DNA of 45,478 nucleotides from Antrodiella citrinella (lineage: Eukaryota; Basidiomycota; Agaricomycetes; Polyporales; Steccherinaceae), in contig SGPM01000224.1 in assembly GCA_004802725.1 (NCBI GenBank), positions 1 through 45,478 on the forward strand, read 5' to 3'. Shown here piece after piece: positions 27,558-38,960 of the stretch. A model generated the notes under the pieces. That model was not told where the DNA came from. It saw only the letters and a list, made by a program, of their open reading frames with translations, and made no database searches. A program made the position numbers and the translations under genes. Position 1 is the stretch's first letter. Each line of letters starts with the position of its first letter.

Positions 27558-28633
27558 GTCTCGATCCCTGCTAAGGCGTGTATGTCACTCGAAACGTGGC
27601 TGTGTATCATGGTGTATACATATATGTTTATTCTCTGGTCCTTGACATTTGTTTTCTGATTGTCAAGTTTCATGCGTCCGCTCTGGCGTCAGAGGGTTGA
27701 CGGGCTTAATTGGTTACAACAATCCACTGACTGCGTTTGAAAGTGTGTTATATGATGCGACCTTGGCTTCTTTGTCTGCTGATATCATAGTCTCAGGTGG
27801 GTTCCGTATCTTATCGCAAACCCACTCGTTCCAAGCTGATTACCGAGTTCCCAAAATCAGAAACAGACCTTTGTCCACGAGGATTCAGGAGGATTCTTGC
27901 ACAACCATCAAGACACACTGGTTTTACTCTTGAGAACATACCGTCGGATCAATTGCGGTTCTCTTTCGATCCTCAAGTTTGTTGTATCGCAAGGTGCGTA
28001 GAACGGACCGTGCTCGCCTTGATCATGGCTTGCTTCTCCCTGCTGAGTCTGTACCTAGGTATCCTCCAACGCTTGAGGGGGTCCTGGTTCATCTAGAACA
28101 GCTTGTCTTTCGAGAACGACTCGCGTGGTCCTCACGTTGTCTTTCGTTGCTACGGCCTCACTCGAACATTGCACGAAAAGGTTCGTTCCAGAGTCTTCTG
28201 TGTCTTGATTGGCGGGGGCTGTAGAACGGACCGGCATTGCGACGTACTCGGCTTGGTTATCGTATTGCCTACACACAGTGATGATGAAGAGACATGTGCG
28301 ACCTTCACTGGATGCCAGTCGTTGTAGCCGTTGGATCAAGGACGATTCGTATCGTACTCACTGTAAGCGCGTCTCATTGTTCTACGTCATAGTTTTTCAT
28401 CATACGGTAGTTGACGTCCGCTAGAATCGCAGTACAACCTCCGGCGCAATGTCTATTCAGGGTCTCGGCCTTCGAACTCAACACATTCATCTGAGTAGGT
28501 TGAAGATGATTACCACGTGAACAACATCATAGTCGCTGGAAACGGATCCTGAGCGAGTCCTTCCGATTTGAATTCCTACATGCACGACCTATCGTAAAGT
28601 GCCTAACTTTGGCGACCTCACATGTGATGGTTG
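27558..28633. other. Gene-poor region 3' of GH47 paralogue 2
   Basis: About 1.1 kb. Plus-strand frames such as 27979-28224 and 28103-28327 are open, and MACFSLLSLYLG (about 28025) looks like a signal-peptide start, but I could not build a consistent gene. It may be the eroded 5' part of the relic that follows. Confidence 0.4.
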
Positions 28634-28985
28634 CAGATCATTGCACCACCTTGGGAGCCGCATTTTCGTTTGGAAGCTCGACGTGCGACACTGAAGCCCA
28701 ATTTGAAAACAGAAAAGTCAGTGAATTTGCCAGCCTGTTCTGAAGACCTTGACGCCCCAGTCATTGACCGTCAAATTCTACGATTCGCGGTACATGACTT
28801 TGTTCTTTCTATTGACGTCTAGCCTATGCTTGTTGTAGGTCGACATTTCCATCAATTACACAGACGTTACACGAAGTTGTATGTTCCGAACCGGGGCAAT
28901 CGGCCCCTCGTCATTCGGTCTATGTAATGCTAATATTGACCGACGGGGAAGAATACTTGATGTTCACCGTGGAGACTCCAACTCG
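28634..28985 (+). pseudogene. Unidentified gene relic upstream of P450-1
   Basis: An exon-like frame begins after a TTGCAG acceptor at about 28636 (IIAPPWEPHFRLEARRATLK) and runs to a GTACAT donor at about 28801. A second exon-like frame after TGTTGTAG (28847) reads VDISINYTDVTRSCMFRTG and stops at a TAA near 28990. Part of the first exon is recognisable, with indels, at 34684-34860 upstream of the second P450. I do not recognise the protein. It could be a partial gene with an unfound 5' end rather than a relic. Confidence 0.35.
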
Positions 28986-29386
28986 ACTCCATCGGAATGG
29001 TTGTACTAATCAGGTGCGCTCGTCGGTGGTAATACGAGACCATTTCTCCATATTCAGGCCGTACGCTCCCACCGACCTGGTCACAGGCAAAATCCGGGAA
29101 CTCGACGTTATGACCACTGTCCTGATAGCCGTATAGCGGCATACAAGCTCTCTGTAGCCTATACAGGAGATTGTCCGAATGCGGTGAGTAAAATCCTCAG
29201 GATCTAGATGTCATCGAGGAGTGTGTTGACATTCTCATGTCCGTGCTTGGATTCTTCGTGCGCCACGGTGGGACTCATGATGCGGAAACAATGGCAATCC
29301 AGGATCCGCGAAACGCTGCATGTGGGAGGCGTATAAGTACCACCTTCGTGTGGTATGCTCGATTTGCATACAGCACTTTCAACAAC
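28986..29386. promoter_or_regulatory. Upstream region of P450-1
   Basis: Contains a 45-bp block (29243-29287) centred on GCGCCACGGTGG that is repeated upstream of P450-2 (34917-34962), and a TATA-like GCGTATAAGT at about 29330. The open frame 28927-29136 is unsupported. Confidence 0.5.
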
Positions 29387-31403
29387 ATGTCTACCATCCT
29401 ATTCTCAGATCTCCACATTTTCGCCAATCCTACCATATTGCTGGCAGCCACAGTTTCTATTGTTGTCGTCGTGCATCTCAGTGCATGGCTTTTCGATTCG
29501 AAGGGCCTGCACCGTGTACCTGGCCCGCCTCTTGCGAAATTATCCAGTCTGTGGTACGCATGGATAGGGCGTACTGGACGTATCAACAAGATCATACTTG
29601 AACAACACCAGAAGTACGGTACGTCGAGACACATCGCATTCGATATCTCTCTACGGAAGCTGACCGATGTGGCAACGCATGTAGGCAAGGTGGTCAGGAT
29701 CACACCCAACGAAGTCTCGATTGCGGATGCAGATGCCTTCAAGGCCATCTACGGTTTCGGAAGCAAAGCCCTCAAATCTGATTTCTACGACGCGCTGGTC
29801 CAGTTTGGTGGTACGCCGAGCTCTTTCCTAACGCGCTCCCGCGAAGATCATGCTCGCAAGCGCAAATTCATGGCCCATGGGCTCTCGCTGCGCAGCATAC
29901 TCGAACTCGAGCCGACGATTAGCAAGTATCAGCAGCAAGTCGTTGGTAACTGGGACCGTATGTGCTTGGACGCGAAGGCAGGCAAGGGCGGGCGTATCGG
30001 CGCGCAGACTTGGACAGCTAGGGATGGCCGGGTTTGGTTTGACAGTATGCCTTGTAAGTGGACATATTTTCCCAATGGTGTTTATTTTCTTACGCTTCTG
30101 ACTCGGAACAGGGTTGAATTTTATGGCGTTCGACGTGATTGGTACGTTCCCGAATCGTGGTCTCAAAAAGCATATTTGGAAGCCTCATATGTATCCACCT
30201 CCATAGGTGATCTTTCCTTCGGGAAAGGATTCGGTATGACGGCTAGTGGGACAGACATCGTCCGTGTTTCCACTGACCAAAAGGCTGTGATAAAGTCGTT
30301 TGGATCAGAGCAGATGCAATTCGAGGAGGTAGAAATCCCTGTTGTGAAGACCATTCTTGATCGAAGCGAGTTTACCACGGCATCCGCGATGATGCCAGCT
30401 TGGATTAGGCCTATCGTTCGCCACCTTATCCCAGGAGGTAGCAAGGCGATGGAGAGTTTCGGTACGCTGGTGGTCACTGCCTTAGCGAAGCGACTGTCGG
30501 CGTCGCCGGTTAAAGTCGATCTTCTGTCGAGAATGATTGAAGTCAAGGACGATGGAGGAAAGCCGATGAATCGCCAGGAGCTGAGTGCAGAGGCTACTAC
30601 TCTCATAATTGCTGGCTCAGACACTACGGCAAAGTGAGTACACATCTGACGTTGATTTTTGGTTAGCTAGGCTTACACACCTGCGGCCATGACAGTTCGG
30701 TCTGTGCGATGATCTACTACCTTACCAGAGATCAGAAGAGACAATCTATACTTCAACAGGAGTTGGACGACGTTCTTGGTACTCCTGACGCGTCCGAGAG
30801 TTTTGATGGTCATGACGGGCTGTACGAGAAGGTCAAGCATTTACCTTACCTCGAGGCCGTTGTGAACGAAGGCCTTCGGATTTATAGTACGATCGGGGTC
30901 GGCCTACCGCGTGTGGTCCCAGAAGGCGGTCTCACGATTGCAGGGTATACTTTTGCAGAAGGGACTGTGGTCAGCGTGCCGAATTACGCTCTCCATCGCG
31001 ATACCTCTGTGTGGGGACCTGACGTAGAGAGCTTCAACCCGGAGAGATGGTTTGTCGAAGACAAGACGGCCATGCTGAACGCATTTGCTCCGTTTTCCAT
31101 TGGTCCTCGGTAAGTTCTACAGCGCACCGATTGGTTTAAGCGGTGACTAATTCTATTTCAGCGCATGCGTGGGTCGTAACCTTGCGCTCACAGAACTCAC
31201 TACGACTATCGCCACTTTGTTGCACCGTTATCATTTCGTGCTCGAGCGTCCTGATCAAGAGGTATGTATAATGGCTCCGGTCAACCATGACGTGGTGTGA
31301 TGTGAAACTCAAAAATTTATCCTTCCAGCTCGATATCTACGAGGGGCTCATTCGGAAGCCTGTGAGGTTTGATGTTGGTATCAAAAGACGAGGTCAACTT
31401 TGA
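29387..31403 (+). CDS. Cytochrome P450, tandem copy 1 (CYP53-like?)
   Basis: Predicted exons: 29387-29618, 29685-30053, 30112-30141, 30207-30633, 30696-31109, 31162-31261 and 31329-31403, giving 548 aa. An N-terminal membrane anchor (ILLAATVSIVVVVHLSAWLF) is followed by the Pro hinge HRVPGPP. P450 landmarks are the I-helix AGSDTT, K-helix ExxR in NEGLR, the PERW segment FNPERWF, and the heme loop FSIGPRACVGRNLAL with Cys ligand. The stretch FDVIGDLSFGKGFGM resembles CYP53 benzoate para-hydroxylases, so aromatic-acid hydroxylation at the ER is plausible but unproven. Intron 1 (29619-29684) is 66 nt and in frame. The paralogue's intron at the same place, without that sequence, shows it is removed. 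Confidence 0.88.
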
Positions 31404-32559
31404 GCTTCTTAGGTGCAGCAGTATTGGCAAGGCTCGAACGTAAACTTAGCCTCATCTAGAAGTACTTTTGGACAGCTGTAATCGTCGATTTTGTTTGCTA
31501 TCAAAGATGGAGATCGCGGTGAACGAGAGGCTTGCTCTGAGTTACAGGCTGACCGGCTCCACGATTGGGTGGTCGTGAAATGTCCTCGCGACCGGTGTCA
31601 CAACTACAACGATCTGGGGGCGAAGGACGTCGGTGGGAAAAACAGAGCTTGAAAACGCAGACGGCTCGCGGCAGAAGATGACAACCCGACGACGTAGAAC
31701 AGCCTGCACTCGAAAGAGGGTACGCTACAATTGTGATAGCTATACAACGCCTGAAGATGCTGCAGCATAACAACGTTGCGGAGTGGCTAGCACCTGTCTC
31801 GTAAGCAACAGCCTTTTGGAAAGACTGCACTTAAGATTTTGTCTAGTGGGTTGAATTTTTGTTCGTGCGCATGCTAATTTCTCCCCCACGTGAGATGCCA
31901 TGAAGCTGGTGTCATTTCGTTCTTTCGACAGCTGTAAAGGACATCAATCGAGGATCCGGGGTAAAAAGCAGTCTGCACATTCGGACACGTTTGTTGATTT
32001 TCAATGGATAAGATGAGCAACGTCCTTGTGAAGGTCGCTGCGAGCATGAAACTTCAGTCATCATCGGAGTCACTGGAAAGAAGGTCAGCTTGCGGGTATG
32101 GCATTGGATGACGGAAACGCACAACTCAGACTCCGAGATGTACGCCATTCTTACAAGATGGAGAACGTGTGCTTGAGGAAGCCATGTATCGCTTACACGG
32201 CCTTTGACGTAATCCCCTCTCTATTCCGAATCGACTATGCATGCAACCTCGATTCTTTTCGAATTAGTAGCGAGCAAATCGTCCAATCTCTTCCAACGAA
32301 AGCGATCCATCTTTTTGCGATAGTCCCAATATGCATTTCGAGTGTAAGTCGAGTCAATGTATTGGAAGATACGGGGTTGTCGTCAGAGTCGGTATTTGGT
32401 TGGTATATCGAAGACAGTCAATGATTCGTAGATGAGTGATGTGCGGACGCGAGAGATCCAGAATCTGCGAAGTGAAATGTCAACGGAAAATGAACGTAGA
32501 CAGCCCAGAAAAATACGCACACGGTACACTGTAAGGAGAAGGATTTCATGAAGATTAGC
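31404..32559. other. Intergenic region downstream of P450-1
   Basis: About 1.15 kb without a supportable gene. A plus-strand frame at 32098-32424 is open for 108 codons but has no domain or splice context. Confidence 0.45.
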
Positions 32560-33530
32560 TTAGACTGTTTCCGGGAATGAGTTCATGCCCGCGTAGCTAT
32601 ACGACGATACGAGATAGATATCGTCAAGATGTATTCTGGAGAGCAGTGGTAATACTATTGGAGAGGCACCAGCGTAATCCATCTTCCGTACTTGTAGCTT
32701 GTCCGACAGCATAAGGCATAACCCAAGCGGGTGCGGGTGAACGTCCCGCCTTAGAGGGGTGTTGCAGGCCACATGCCAAAGATCGAGTTTGTCTATGTTA
32801 TGGAACAAATTGAGCATGCTGAGGAGCCCGTATTCCGTGACGGACGAGCCATCCTGGTCAGTCTTGATCGGCATATCGAACGTGACATGAGTGAGACGAA
32901 GTCGTTGTAGCGATGTTGTGGGAAATTCCATGGGCGTGCTGTTGCTCTCCAGCATGATTCTGTCCAAGTCCAGGGCTCGCAGTTTCGGCAACTTGAACAA
33001 CATGCTCGCAAGTTAATCTATTGTGAGCTTCAAGTCTGATTTATCCGGGTAGAGCCCTTTTTCCATCGCCAGGCTCTGGATATACTTACTGTACGGGCGA
33101 CACTGGAGGACTAAGTACAGCGACCGAAGTTGACATGGAGGAACTCCATGATCGTGTGGGTGGGCTGCACGGGCCGCAAAGAGTATCCGCCATTGCATAT
33201 TATGACTCTTCGAAAAAGTTGCTGTTGAGCTGGGACGAGGGTGTGCTGACAGAGGAGGGAACATGCGACGAGAAAGGGTTTATCAAGATATTTGAATATG
33301 TTGTCATACAGCTCGGGAGGAGTCCTGATGCTAGGCAGCAGTTTTCTGGTTACGGTGAACTCGGAGGCAATACATTCTGGTACTTACCAATTGTGGCGCA
33401 GCAGCGAGCTCGAGCGACATCCTGAGGAGTCGGAAAGACAGCGCGTCGTAGGGGTCAACTTTCAAGCGTTCCGAAAGCGCTTGTATTGTTGGCGAGATGA
33501 GGAGACTGGAGTGATCTTTCTTCCTCCCCT
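32560..33530 (-). pseudogene. Broken F-box/LRR-type gene fragment
   Basis: Minus-strand segments in order: IQALSERLKVDPYDALSF (about 33500-33440), LRSLYLVLQCRPYSKYIQ (about 33125), then KLPKLRALDLDRIMLES, SLQRLRLTHVTFDMP and HNIDKLDLWHVAC, ending with a stop at 32560. The Leu spacing resembles the LRR part of basidiomycete F-box proteins. In the same frame, SDLKLTID is followed by TAA (about 33013-33015) and then LASMLFKLPKLRALD, so the two halves are joined across a stop that no GT-AG intron I tried removes. The F-box itself is not visible. Likely a truncated pseudogene. Confidence 0.5.
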
Positions 33531-33535
33531 CCGAT

Positions 33536-33558
33536 TTATTTTATTTTATTTTATTTAA
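33536..33558 (+). repeat. TTTTA microsatellite
   Basis: About four copies of ATTTT directly upstream of the broken LRR fragment. Confidence 0.8.
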
Positions 33559-34683
33559 CATTCTAGACCCACACCTATAATAGGTGAGCCATTGTTTGTG
33601 TAATACTAATCGGAAATCTGAATCGGTTCCCACGGTCCGTCTACTGCTACCCTCATTACCAATCACTGTATAGACTCCGTAGTACGACTGAGGGATCTGA
33701 ATCGTACGGTAGATATCCAGTTCAACAATGTCTAGCACGATGGTTATTGTGTGTGTGTGAATGCAGAGATTTTGCGCTGTGTTTATTGAAGGAAAGCGAC
33801 GTCGGGGCTTGAATTTGCTGTGACTGTGACTGTGACTGTGACGTGTCTTGTCACCGCGCCTTACACTGACAGTGACACGACGAGTGTAAGTAGATTCCAA
33901 CTCAAAGTTGCGTCAGGACTCAGAAATGCGTCAGACAGCGACACTGAGACAGCGATCAAGAACACATTTGCTGCGATAATACGAGATGTTTGGGTGCGTG
34001 ATAAGTTCCAATGTGATGATCTCACGCATTCAGCTGGTCTACAAGAAAACAGGTCCAGTAGTAGCTCATGGTCGAGGTACCAAGTCAGATAAGCTGGAAC
34101 ATGTCTAGCTTCACTGCGATGCTTGTATAGCTTGGAATCCGAGTCCGGCACCGAATCACGTTCTCAGTTGATGTTCGAACTTCGAACTTCGAAGAAGCCC
34201 CGCAAGACTCGGAACTCCGCCCAGAATCACACTTCAGGATACGATCAGTCCGGACTATACCACGGCAGGACAACGAAAATTTGTCAAGGATTGCCAGGCT
34301 TTATATCCATGTATCGGTATCATGATCTTGCTTGGTCCTCGAGGCGTGAAGTCTCGCTCTAGCGCCTTGTCCTACTTCTTCCGACTCCGCATAGCACGGC
34401 ACTCCTCGCCAGATACTTCTCAGTAAGTTGTATCGTTCAGTACTATCCAGAGTATGTATGTGACTCATATATCGTTACGCAGTATATTCCATTCATGCTG
34501 AGGAGGCATTTGGCAAGCAATGTTCTCGGTGGACCGCTGCACATTCGCGTCTACCGTGTTCGCTTTTCCGTGGCTGTATTCCTAATTTTCTTGAGAAGGA
34601 CAGCCGGTCGTCTTCAAATCTCAGGCTACTTCTCACTCGGATCCTCCGCACAACGGCATACTGGAAACCGCTGGTGCGATATC
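33559..34683. other. Gene-poor region with simple repeats
   Basis: Contains four TGTGAC units (33819-33843) and the repeat TTCGAACTTCGAACTTCGAA (about 34174-34193). Frames on both strands are short. No gene supported. Confidence 0.5.
33819..33843 (+). repeat. TGTGAC tandem repeat, about 4 copies
   Basis: Perfect hexamer array CTGTGACTGTGACTGTGACT and onwards. No gene context. Confidence 0.85.
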
Positions 34684-34860
34684 CAGATGCTTTTGTCCCA
34701 ATATGGACCCACATCTTCGTGCGAAGACTCGACGTACGACAGTACCGAAGTCAAATGAATGTGACAAATCAGTCCGATGCGAATACCGACGTGTCCCGAA
34801 GATTTTCGCAATCCGGGTCTTTGAACGTAATCCTCGTGGTACACGATGGTCTGTAAGTAC
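34684..34860 (+). pseudogene. Second copy of the unidentified relic, upstream of P450-2
   Basis: Nucleotide similarity to 28634-28830 by eye: both have a CAGAT splice-like start, a shared block around GACTCGACGTACGAC (here with one extra A relative to the other copy, shifting frame) and a GAAGA...TTGA(A/C)CGTnAA block, ending at GGTACA. The frames of the two copies do not correspond throughout, as expected of decaying sequence. Confidence 0.35.
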
Positions 34861-35094
34861 TACATACTAGTGCAGCGTTCAGATTGTTAATGTGTTAACA
34901 CGATCTTTGATAGTTCGTGCTTCTATTCTCCGAGCGCCACGGTGGCACTACTCATGCAGAATGACTGCGTGGTTTTCCAGGAGGTGGTTGTGAGGTAAGG
35001 GCAATAATCGGTTAAAAGATTCATATGAGAGGGTATAAATATTACTGGCATTCACTGATACATCATCCAATCCTCAGAGAACATCTTCCACAAC
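34861..35094. promoter_or_regulatory. Promoter of P450-2
   Basis: Holds the conserved block 34917-34962 shared with P450-1 and a TATA box GGTATAAATATT at about 35033, roughly 60 bp before the ATG. Confidence 0.6.
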
Positions 35095-37070
35095 ATGTCT
35101 ACGCTCTTCTCAGAGCACTTCACCTTTCCCGTAAATCCTGCCCTCCTACTCGGGGTGACAGTTTTGCTCTTACTTGCCGTGCAAGTCAGTACATGGCTTT
35201 TCGATACGAAGGGTCTGCATCGTGTTCCTGGACCATTCTTCGCGAAATGGACCTCCTTGTGGTACGGATTTGCGGGACATTCTGGACGTGTTGACCAAAT
35301 CATCTTGGATCTTCACAAGAGATACGGTACGTAGAAAGCGTATGTCACCTCATTCTTCGCTGAAATTGACTTATATTTACAGGCAAGGTGGTTAGAATCG
35401 GACCCAACCAAGTCTCGATTCAGGACGCCGATGCACTTCGTTCCATCTACGGTTTCAGCAGCAAAGCCCTGAAGTCCGGATTCTACGATGCTCTCGTGCA
35501 GTTCAACGGGACGCCGAGCTCTTTCCTGACCCGCTCTCGTGAAGATCATACCCGCAAGCGCAAATTCGTAGCCCACGGGCTTTCGATGAGCAGCATCCTG
35601 GAATTCCAGCCAACGATCAGCCAGTATCAACAGCAACTCGTCGTGCACTGGGATTCTATGTGCGCGGCTGCAAAGTTGGGCAAGGGTGGAAAGATTGGTT
35701 CGCAATTTTGGACCGCTAGGAATGGTCAAGCCTGGTTTGACTGTATGCCCTGTAAGCGGCGCCCCTTTCACAGTCTTCACAATCTTACGCCGTCAACTTT
35801 TATTAGGGTTGAATTATGTGGCATTCGACATTATTGGTATGTTTTTGCAGCGTCGTCTTGCGTCATTCCTTTTCCTGATGTTTGCGTAGGTGATCTTGGA
35901 TTTGGGAAAGGATTTGGGATGACGGCCAGCGGAACGGATATCATCCAGATCGCTACCGACCAAACGGCGGCTATTGAGTCGTTTGGTTCAGAGAAGGCCC
36001 GTCTCGAGACAGAGGACGTTCCGCTCGTAAAGACCGTCCTTGCCCGCGGCGAATTTTCGATAACCGCCGCTTTGATGCCAGTTTGGGCCAGACCTATCCT
36101 TCGTCTTTTGGAACCGGAAGGTCACAAGGCATTGAACACTTTTGGTACCATAGCAGCCACTTCCATTCAGACCCGATTATCGACGCCGACGGACAGGGTC
36201 GATTTGCTTTCGAGAATGATCGAAGGCAGAGACGACGGAGGCAAGCCCATGAATGCGAGGGAGCTTTGCGCGGAATCTACGACTCTACTTGGCGCTGGAT
36301 CGGATACTACGTCAAAGTGAGTACACACACATCATGATATGCAACGCAGCTTGACCGATACCCTGAAAGCTCGAGCTGTGCGATGATATACTATCTCGCT
36401 CGGGATCAGAAGAAGCAGCTCGCTTTACAGAAAGAGTTAGACGACGTCCTTGGTGCTCCTAATGCGTCCGACTCTTTCGAAGGACACGGTGGGCTCTACG
36501 AGAAGGTCAAGCATCTACCTTATCTTGAGGCCGTCGTGAACGAAGGCTTGCGAATGTACAGCACCATTGGTATCGGCCTTCCCCGCGTGGTCCCTGAGGG
36601 TGGTTTGACGGTTGCAGGGTATACATTGACAGAAGGAACTGTGGTCGGTGTCCCGGTCTACGCTGTTCATCACGATGCATCTGTGTGGGGACCTGATGTG
36701 GACACCTTCAACCCGGAGAGATGGCTGGTCGAAGACAAGACGACTATGTTGAACGCGTTCGCACCATTCTCTGTTGGTCCTCGGTGAGTTATAGCCACCG
36801 ACTCCTAATCTGACCTGTAGCTGATAGGATCTTAGTGCCTGCGTGGGTCGTAACCTCGCTATGATGGAGCTTACCACCATTATCGCAACATTGGTGCACC
36901 GTTATCACTTTGTGCTTGAGCATCCCGGAAAGAAGGTGATCATTTAGTTCTGTTCTCATCAATTGCATATAGAAATTAACACTCAAATCCTACCTCTACA
37001 GCTCGAGGTTTATGAAGCCCTGGTCCGGAAGCCGCTCTCGTGCCTTGTCGGTGTCAAGAGACGTGGCTAA
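35095..37070 (+). CDS. Cytochrome P450, tandem copy 2 (CYP53-like?)
   Basis: Predicted exons: 35095-35326, 35383-35751, 35807-35836, 35890-36316, 36370-36783, 36836-36935 and 37002-37070, giving 546 aa. The first six exon lengths (232, 369, 30, 427, 414, 100) equal those of copy 1. It has a membrane anchor (LLLGVTVLLLLAVQVSTWLF), hinge HRVPGPF, FDIIGDLGFGKGFGM, I-helix GAGSDTTS, ExxR in NEGLR, FNPERW and the heme loop FSVGPRACVGRNLAM. All catalytic landmarks are intact, so both copies look functional. Substitutions are spread along the protein, including the probable substrate-recognition region after the membrane anchor. Substrate unknown; CYP53-type benzoate hydroxylation is the leading guess. 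Confidence 0.88.
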
Positions 37071-37411
37071 GCTTTTTGAACGAGTTCACTGGCATCCTAT
37101 ACTTATACATGTACATGTGAAGGCCTGAATAGAAGGTCGACGGACGTTGATACTTAGCTACAGATTGCGGAAATTGAACAATGGCTTGAATATATCTTTC
37201 CATTATCATGAATGAAACTAGGAGAGGGCACAAAGCTCGACTAGAACGTGAAGGCATGAATAAATCGCGAAGCGTAGACGCGAGACTTCAGTGTGACTAA
37301 TCACGCGTGTGTCACAATTCACCGACACGCGTTACGCGACGCGTTGTAACTCTTTCTACTCGAACCTCATCACCGCCCACCACATTTTATTTCTTGCCAC
37401 AGCTTCTAACA
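37071..37411. promoter_or_regulatory. Promoter of the NASP-like gene
   Basis: 341 bp with three ACGCGT boxes (37303-37308, 37327-37332, 37339-37344), 68 to 109 bp upstream of the ATG. ACGCGT is the MluI cell-cycle box bound by MBF-type factors. The distal part is the P450-2 3' flank. Confidence 0.6.
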
Positions 37412-38836
37412 ATGTCGACGAGCAAAACCGAGCCTGAAGCCAAGGTCTCTGCAGAAGAGGCCATCGAGCTCGCTAAACGTGCATACGTCCTCAAGAAATA
37501 CGAACAATCCGTTGAGCACTACGCCACTGCGCTAGAACTGATGTACGCGCAACTTTTCGTGTCCCCTCTCGAGCATCTTCGTTTTGACACCATTCCTTAT
37601 ATTCAGAACGACGAAAGATGGTGACGATGCACCTGGTTTAGCGGATTTGTACTTTGCATATGGGAAGGCCCTGCTGGAGAATGCAATCTCTCAGAGCTCA
37701 GTGCTAGGTAAAGACCAAACCAACGAATCGGCCGCGGGAGCTCCAGGTAGGAACTGTCAGTTGAACTGTCCTGCGCCCCTGATTGAAGTCGTTGCAGAAG
37801 AAGAAGCAAGCGGAAGCGGTGCCTTCCTGTCTTTCTCTGGTGACGCAGACGAGGACGGTACGGTTGACTTGTTCGCCCAGGCACAAGCTGCTGATGAGGA
37901 AGGGGATGAGGAAGAAGAGGAAGAGGAGGACGATTCAGGAGAACCTGAAGACGACTTCAACGCCGCGTGGGATGTCCTGGAAGCCGCACGTGCCCAATAC
38001 GAGAAGGCGCAGGAGGACAGCGACGAAGTAAAACTGAAGCTGGCTGATGTGTATATCACGCTGGGAGATGTGTCCCTGGAAACTGGTGCGTTTTGCGGGC
38101 CTGATTTCTTTCTGCGTTGTTTCATGCTGGTATTGCGGAAACAGAGAAATTCGAGCAAGCAATCACGGACTACAGCGCAGGGCTCAAGCTCAAACTGGAG
38201 CTACTACCGATATCCTCTCGTCAAATTGCAGAAGCGCACTACAAACTCAGCATTGTTCTTGACCTCAGCTCTGGACGACTTTCGGAGTCTATTACACATG
38301 CGGAACAGGCTTTGGAGAGCGTAGAAGCACGCTTGGCAGAACTCAGGAATGGCATTAGCGGGCAGATGAAAGTAGAGGCCATCCCGACTAGCGATGCTAA
38401 GGGAAAGGGCAAGGCCGGACCTAGAATCCTCGGTGAAGATGCCATACAGTCCTTGACGAAGGCTCAGATGGAGGCAGAAGTCCGAGAGCTGGAGGGATTG
38501 AAAGAGGACTTGGCGTTGAAGGTACCATCCCAATCTCTTTCAATTGCGCTCTTTCACATATACTTGCAGGTCGAGGAACTCAAGACAGTACCCAACGAGC
38601 CCGCATCGTCGGCCCCGGAGCTTGCTGCGAAAGCCCTGGATCAAGAGCTCAATGGACCGGCGGCGTCCGGGCCGTCAGGACAAACAGAAGTGAGGGACTT
38701 GACCTCGATCGTCAAGAAGAAAAAGAAAGCCCCTCCGATTGAGCCCGCCGCCCCTGCACCCAAACGAAAAGCAGAAGACGAGTCGCTCGACTCACCTTCA
38801 GACAAGAAAGCGCGAGTGGAAGATGCCGCCTCATGA
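37412..38836 (+). CDS. NASP/Hif1/Sim3-type histone chaperone (SHNi-TPR)
   Basis: Predicted exons: 37412-37542, 37607-37746, 37798-38085, 38145-38521 and 38570-38836, giving 400 aa. The N-terminal TPR (EAIELAKRAYVLKKYEQSVE, continuing HYATALEL) is followed by the helix LADLYFAYGKALLENAI. A long acidic insert (EEEEEEDDSGEPEDDFNAAW) interrupts the repeats, as in NASP. TPRs resume with VYITLGDVSLETEKFEQAIT and EAHYKLSIVLDLSSGRLSES. A Lys-rich C-terminal tail (KKKKKAPP, APKRKAEDE) suggests nuclear import. NASP family proteins bind H3 and H3-H4 and supply them for assembly, including CENP-A in fission yeast Sim3. A 51-nt in-frame segment (37747-37797) with GT-AG ends is treated as intron. Confidence 0.87.
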
Positions 38837-38960
38837 GCGCAACCGTTCACATTCTCATCGAGCGGACACTTCTGCACATCTGTATCAATACACACTCTTG
38901 TCTTAAGACCTGGTCCTATACCCTGCTGTTACATCTTTCCTTTGATATACCGCTGGGAAT

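Noticed and set aside
29619..29684. 22 extra residues in P450-1 between KYG and KVVRI
   Set aside because: The segment is a 66-nt GT-AG intron that happens to be open. Copy 2 has an intron with different sequence at the same place.
31501..32424. 109- and 108-codon frames downstream of P450-1
   Set aside because: No conserved motif and no flanking exons in a consistent chain.
37747..37797. Open segment RNCQLNCPAPLIEVVA in the histone chaperone
   Set aside because: GT-AG ends, a branch-like CTGAT and clean joining into the acidic stretch favour a 51-nt intron.
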